64,000 bases of DNA from JAVBSC01 sp031547305 (GTDB lineage: Bacteria > Desulfobacterota > Desulfovibrionia > Desulfovibrionales > Desulfovibrionaceae): contig JAVBSC010000007.1 in assembly GCA_031547305.1 (NCBI GenBank), positions 12,154-76,153 on the forward strand, given 5' to 3'. The stretch's first letter is position 1; each line of letters opens with the position of its first letter. Positions 61,766 through 64,000 of the stretch are shown in pieces. A program made the translations under genes and the position numbers. The notes under the pieces were generated by a model that did not search any database, was not told the DNA's origin, and was given only the letters and a program-made list of their open reading frames with translations.

Positions 61766-62548
61766 ATGAAACGCATTCTCGCAGCGCTTTTTCTGGTTTT
61801 GTGCCTGGCTTCCCAGGCTGTTGCCGCTGATTCCAAAAAAATCGTGGTGGGCGTAACCCCATTCCCCCACAAAGACATCATGCTGGTGGCCAAACCCATT
61901 CTGGAAAAAGAGGGCTACACACTGGAAATCAAGGAATTCACCGACTACGTGCAGCCCAACATGGCCCTGGCGGAAAAACAGCTGGACGCCAACTTCTTCC
62001 AGCATATCCCCTACCTGGACAACATGAACAAGGATCGCGGCCTTAAGCTGGCCTGGGTGGCGAAAATCCACATTGAACCCCTGGGGCTGTATTCCAAGAA
62101 GATCAAGGCGCTGGACGAACTGAAGGACGGCGACAGTCTGGCCGTGCCCAACGACCCCACCAACGAAGCCCGCGCCCTGCGCCTTCTGGAAGCCAACAAG
62201 TTAATCACCGTGAAACCCGGCGAGCTGGTCACGGTCAAGGACATCACGAACAACCCGCGCAACCTCAAGATCAAGGAACTGGACGCCGCCCTGCTGGCCC
62301 GGACCCTGGACGACGTGAAAGCCGCGGTGATCAACACCAACTTCGCCGGCGAAGCCGGGTTTATTCCCTCGCGCGACGCCATCATCATTGAAAGCAAGGA
62401 TTCCCCCTACGCCAACGTGATCGTGGCGCGCGAAGCGGACAAGGACAGCCCGGCTATCAAGGCCCTGGTCAAGGCCTGCCAGTCCCCGGAAGTCAAAGCT
62501 TATATAATCAAAGAACTGGAGCCCAAGGGCATTGTTCCGGCGTTTTAA
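61766..62548 (+). CDS. metQ: methionine-binding protein MetQ/NlpA family
   Basis: 260-aa periplasmic ligand-binding protein. The signal peptide (MKRILAALFLVLCLASQAVA) lacks a lipobox, unlike many MetQ lipoproteins, so it is probably soluble. The family core VVGVTPFPHKDIMLVAKPIL, FTDYVQPNMALAEKQLDANFFQH, LAVPNDPTNEARALRLLE and INTNFAGEAGF is present. AAGGAG sits 7 bases upstream of ATG 61766. A 16-bp hairpin follows. Confidence 0.94.
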   Translation: MKRILAALFLVLCLASQAVAADSKKIVVGVTPFPHKDIMLVAKPILEKEGYTLEIKEFTDYVQPNMALAEKQLDANFFQHIPYLDNMNKDRGLKLAWVAKIHIEPLGLYSKKIKALDELKDGDSLAVPNDPTNEARALRLLEANKLITVKPGELVTVKDITNNPRNLKIKELDAALLARTLDDVKAAVINTNFAGEAGFIPSRDAIIIESKDSPYANVIVAREADKDSPAIKALVKACQSPEVKAYIIKELEPKGIVPAF

Positions 62549-62587
62549 AATGCCTTGCGGCCGGAGCGGAACTCCGGCCGCAAGGCA
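62547..62587 (-). terminator. convergent hairpin between metQ and the glycosyltransferase
   Basis: Perfect 16-bp stem TGCCTTGCGGCCGGAG / CTCCGGCCGCAAGGCA with a 5-base loop. On the minus strand TTTTAAAA follows, making it a good terminator for the glycosyltransferase; on the plus strand the T-run is missing. Confidence 0.75.
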
Positions 62588-62589
62588 CA

Positions 62590-63657
62590 TCACTCCGCAA
62601 GGATCGCCCGGTAAATTTCTAAAATTCTGTTTAACCGCAGCTCCGGCGCGAAGTTTTTACTGAATTCTTTATTGCGCTCCGCGCAGGCTTTGCGGCGCTC
62701 CGCGTCCCCAAGCAGACGCTCCAGGGCAGCGGCCAGAGCCGCGTCATCCCCAGGCGAAACCAGTAAATCCACTTCCGAAATAAGTTCCGGCACGCCGCCC
62801 ACCCGGCTGGCCACTGCCGGCAGACCCAAACTCATGGCTTCCAACAGCGTGTTCGGCAAAGACTCGGAAAAAGACGGCAGAGCGAATGCCGTGAAAACCT
62901 GTAGATAATCCGCCACGTTCTCGGTGCGAGCCACCAGGCGCACCCGCTCGCTCACGCCAAGATCAGCGCACAGCGACTCCCAAAGCTCCGCCTGAACCCC
63001 CACCAGAACCAGCAGGCTTTGCGGACGTTCCAGGCGGGCAAAAGCTTTGAGCAGCACCTCCACGCCCTTGTTGGCGGAGTTGTTGGTCACGCAGCCGATG
63101 ACCGGCTGATCCGGGGCGCAACCCATTTCCGCAAATACATCCGCCGCGCTCCGGGAGGGAACGAGCCGCTCCGGAGGGATGCAGTTATGCACCACGTGGG
63201 CGCGCTTTTTGCGCCAATAGAGCGGCAGAACATCCGCGCAGGCCCTGGAATTGACTATAAAGGCCCGGATGCCCGGCAAAAGGTAAGGCAAGGGATTGCC
63301 CGGCTTGAAAATAACCCCGCGGTGCGCGGCGCAGGCCATGCCAAGGCCCTTGAGCCTCCACCAGGAGCCAAAGACGGCAGCGACCTTAACCGCCTGGTTG
63401 TGGAAGGCATGGACCACAACCTTTTCCCCGGCCGCCAGCCAGGGCGCGGCAGCATCCTGAATCCGCCGCCCGGCGGCCAAAAAACTTTCCGGCAGCTCCA
63501 CCCAGTCCAGCCCCTGATCCAAAGAGCGCAGGCGGCTGCCCGCCGGAGCGATAAACAGCACGCGGTGCCCGGCGTCGCGCAGCCCCTGGGCCAGATACAG
63601 GGCCTGGCGGGAACCGCCGCTCTTATTGGTGGAAGAGGTGACGAGAATTACATTCAT
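62590..63657 (-). CDS. GT4-family glycosyltransferase
   Basis: 355-aa GT-B enzyme. The N-terminus MNVILVTSSTNKSGGSRQALYLAQGL and the nucleotide-sugar region GCVTNNSANKGVEVLLKAFARL ... FALPSFSESLPNTLLEAMSLGLPAVASRVGGVPELI are typical of retaining GT4 enzymes (the E-x7-E pattern ESLPNTLLEA). ATG 63657 is chosen over a frame open to 63825 because homologues begin there, though no clear ribosome site precedes it. No other polysaccharide genes are in view, so acceptor and sugar are unknown (LPS or glycan assembly is inferred). Confidence 0.87.
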   Translation of the reverse strand: MNVILVTSSTNKSGGSRQALYLAQGLRDAGHRVLFIAPAGSRLRSLDQGLDWVELPESFLAAGRRIQDAAAPWLAAGEKVVVHAFHNQAVKVAAVFGSWWRLKGLGMACAAHRGVIFKPGNPLPYLLPGIRAFIVNSRACADVLPLYWRKKRAHVVHNCIPPERLVPSRSAADVFAEMGCAPDQPVIGCVTNNSANKGVEVLLKAFARLERPQSLLVLVGVQAELWESLCADLGVSERVRLVARTENVADYLQVFTAFALPSFSESLPNTLLEAMSLGLPAVASRVGGVPELISEVDLLVSPGDDAALAAALERLLGDAERRKACAERNKEFSKNFAPELRLNRILEIYRAILAE

Positions 63658-63848
63658 GCCGTTTTTGCTTAACCGCTGTTTGATTATAGGTAAAGGATAA
63701 AAGAGCGGCCGCGTAAAGTCCTTCCTCAGGCGTCTGTTACATTTTGCAATATCACAGCAAGGCATGAAAGGTGAAATTGTGGCAACTTCACATAATGTCG
63801 CGCTTTTCAGGAGCGCCGCAACCACAACCCTCGCGGAAAGGAACGGAT

Positions 63849-64000
63849 ATGAAAAAACCCCTGTTCAAAGCCGGGCTGACGGCGCTCATGCTGTTCGGCC
63901 TGGCCGCCCAGGCTCTGGGCTACCCGGCCGTGTACCCCACCGGCACGGTCCTGTACAAGCCGGACAAGGCTTTCAACGGCTATACCCTGATGAGCGGAGC
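63849..64000 (+). CDS. exported protein, possibly aryl-sulfate sulfotransferase (5' end only)
   Basis: Partial gene truncated by the window edge. ATG 63849 with AAAGGAACGG upstream opens a signal peptide (KKPLFKAGLTALMLFGLAAQAL) and then GYPAVYPTGTVLYKPDKAFNGYTLMSG. The YPTGTVLYKPDKAFNGYTL stretch resembles the mature N-terminus of periplasmic aryl-sulfate sulfotransferases, but only about 50 residues are visible and no catalytic residue is included. Identification is therefore tentative. Confidence 0.45.
   Translation, partial: MKKPLFKAGLTALMLFGLAAQALGYPAVYPTGTVLYKPDKAFNGYTLMSG

Overview
The window looks like chromosomal DNA of a sulfate- or sulfite-reducing member of the Desulfovibrionaceae (Desulfobacterota). 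This is inferred from a 2-oxoacid:ferredoxin oxidoreductase paired with succinyl-CoA synthetase, a single-gene HypC, a persulfide-type MBL/rhodanese protein, the surA-rodZ-recO-glyQ-glyS order, and a high-GC genome with many GC-rich intergenic hairpins. No 16S gene or marker in the window fixes the genus. There are about 57 protein genes, one tRNA, several short remnants and at least two families of dispersed intergenic repeats. No complete mobile element, CRISPR array or prophage was seen.

Layout. 1-5 kb: korABC and sucCD, converting 2-oxoglutarate to succinyl-CoA and then succinate. 5-9 kb: a peroxiredoxin divergent from an MBL/double-rhodanese protein, then the PiT phosphate transporter with its DUF47 partner and a stub of a response regulator. 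9.8-14.8 kb: cyclopropane fatty acid synthase, a large secreted repeat protein and an Hsp20. 14.8-16.6 kb: a dnaA-type gene with an AT-rich, DnaA-box-containing upstream region. 16.6-24.6 kb, all on the minus strand: a sigma-54 activator and, beyond a gap holding a truncated IS481-like transposase, a four-gene unit (MFS transporter, cytoplasmic alkaline-phosphatase-superfamily hydrolase, thioredoxin, thioredoxin reductase fused to a thioredoxin-like domain lacking CxxC). A -24/-12 promoter sits just upstream of the transporter. This is my best candidate for an undescribed system: a sigma-54-controlled uptake and hydrolysis pathway with its own redox pair and unknown substrate.

24.9-28.1 kb: thyX, ruvBA, a trmH-type methyltransferase and hypC. 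28.4-33.3 kb: a four-gene tripartite efflux operon of the FUSC/AaeB type. 33.4-35.3 kb: an accessory patch with a secreted His/Gly/Asp tandem-repeat protein and an AT-rich DUF2971 gene next to tRNA-Ala(GGC). 35.3-43.2 kb: glyS, glyQ, recO, rodZ, surA, then a zinc-type macrodomain beside a class M sirtuin (an ADP-ribosylation writer/eraser pair). 43.3-47.9 kb: truB, rpsO, pnp and an enoyl-CoA hydratase.

48-50.7 kb: a polar amino acid ABC importer (two permeases and a binding protein, no ATPase). 51-52.9 kb: two tandem paralogues with VPLPA/PEP-CTERM-like sorting tails, each behind a sigma-54-like promoter. 53-58.2 kb: a thioesterase, MltA, a two-component set (two receiver proteins and one kinase) and an M50 membrane protease. 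58.5-64 kb: trpS, an orphan HicB-like protein, metNIQ, a glycosyltransferase, and the first 50 codons of a possible aryl-sulfate sulfotransferase cut off by the window edge.
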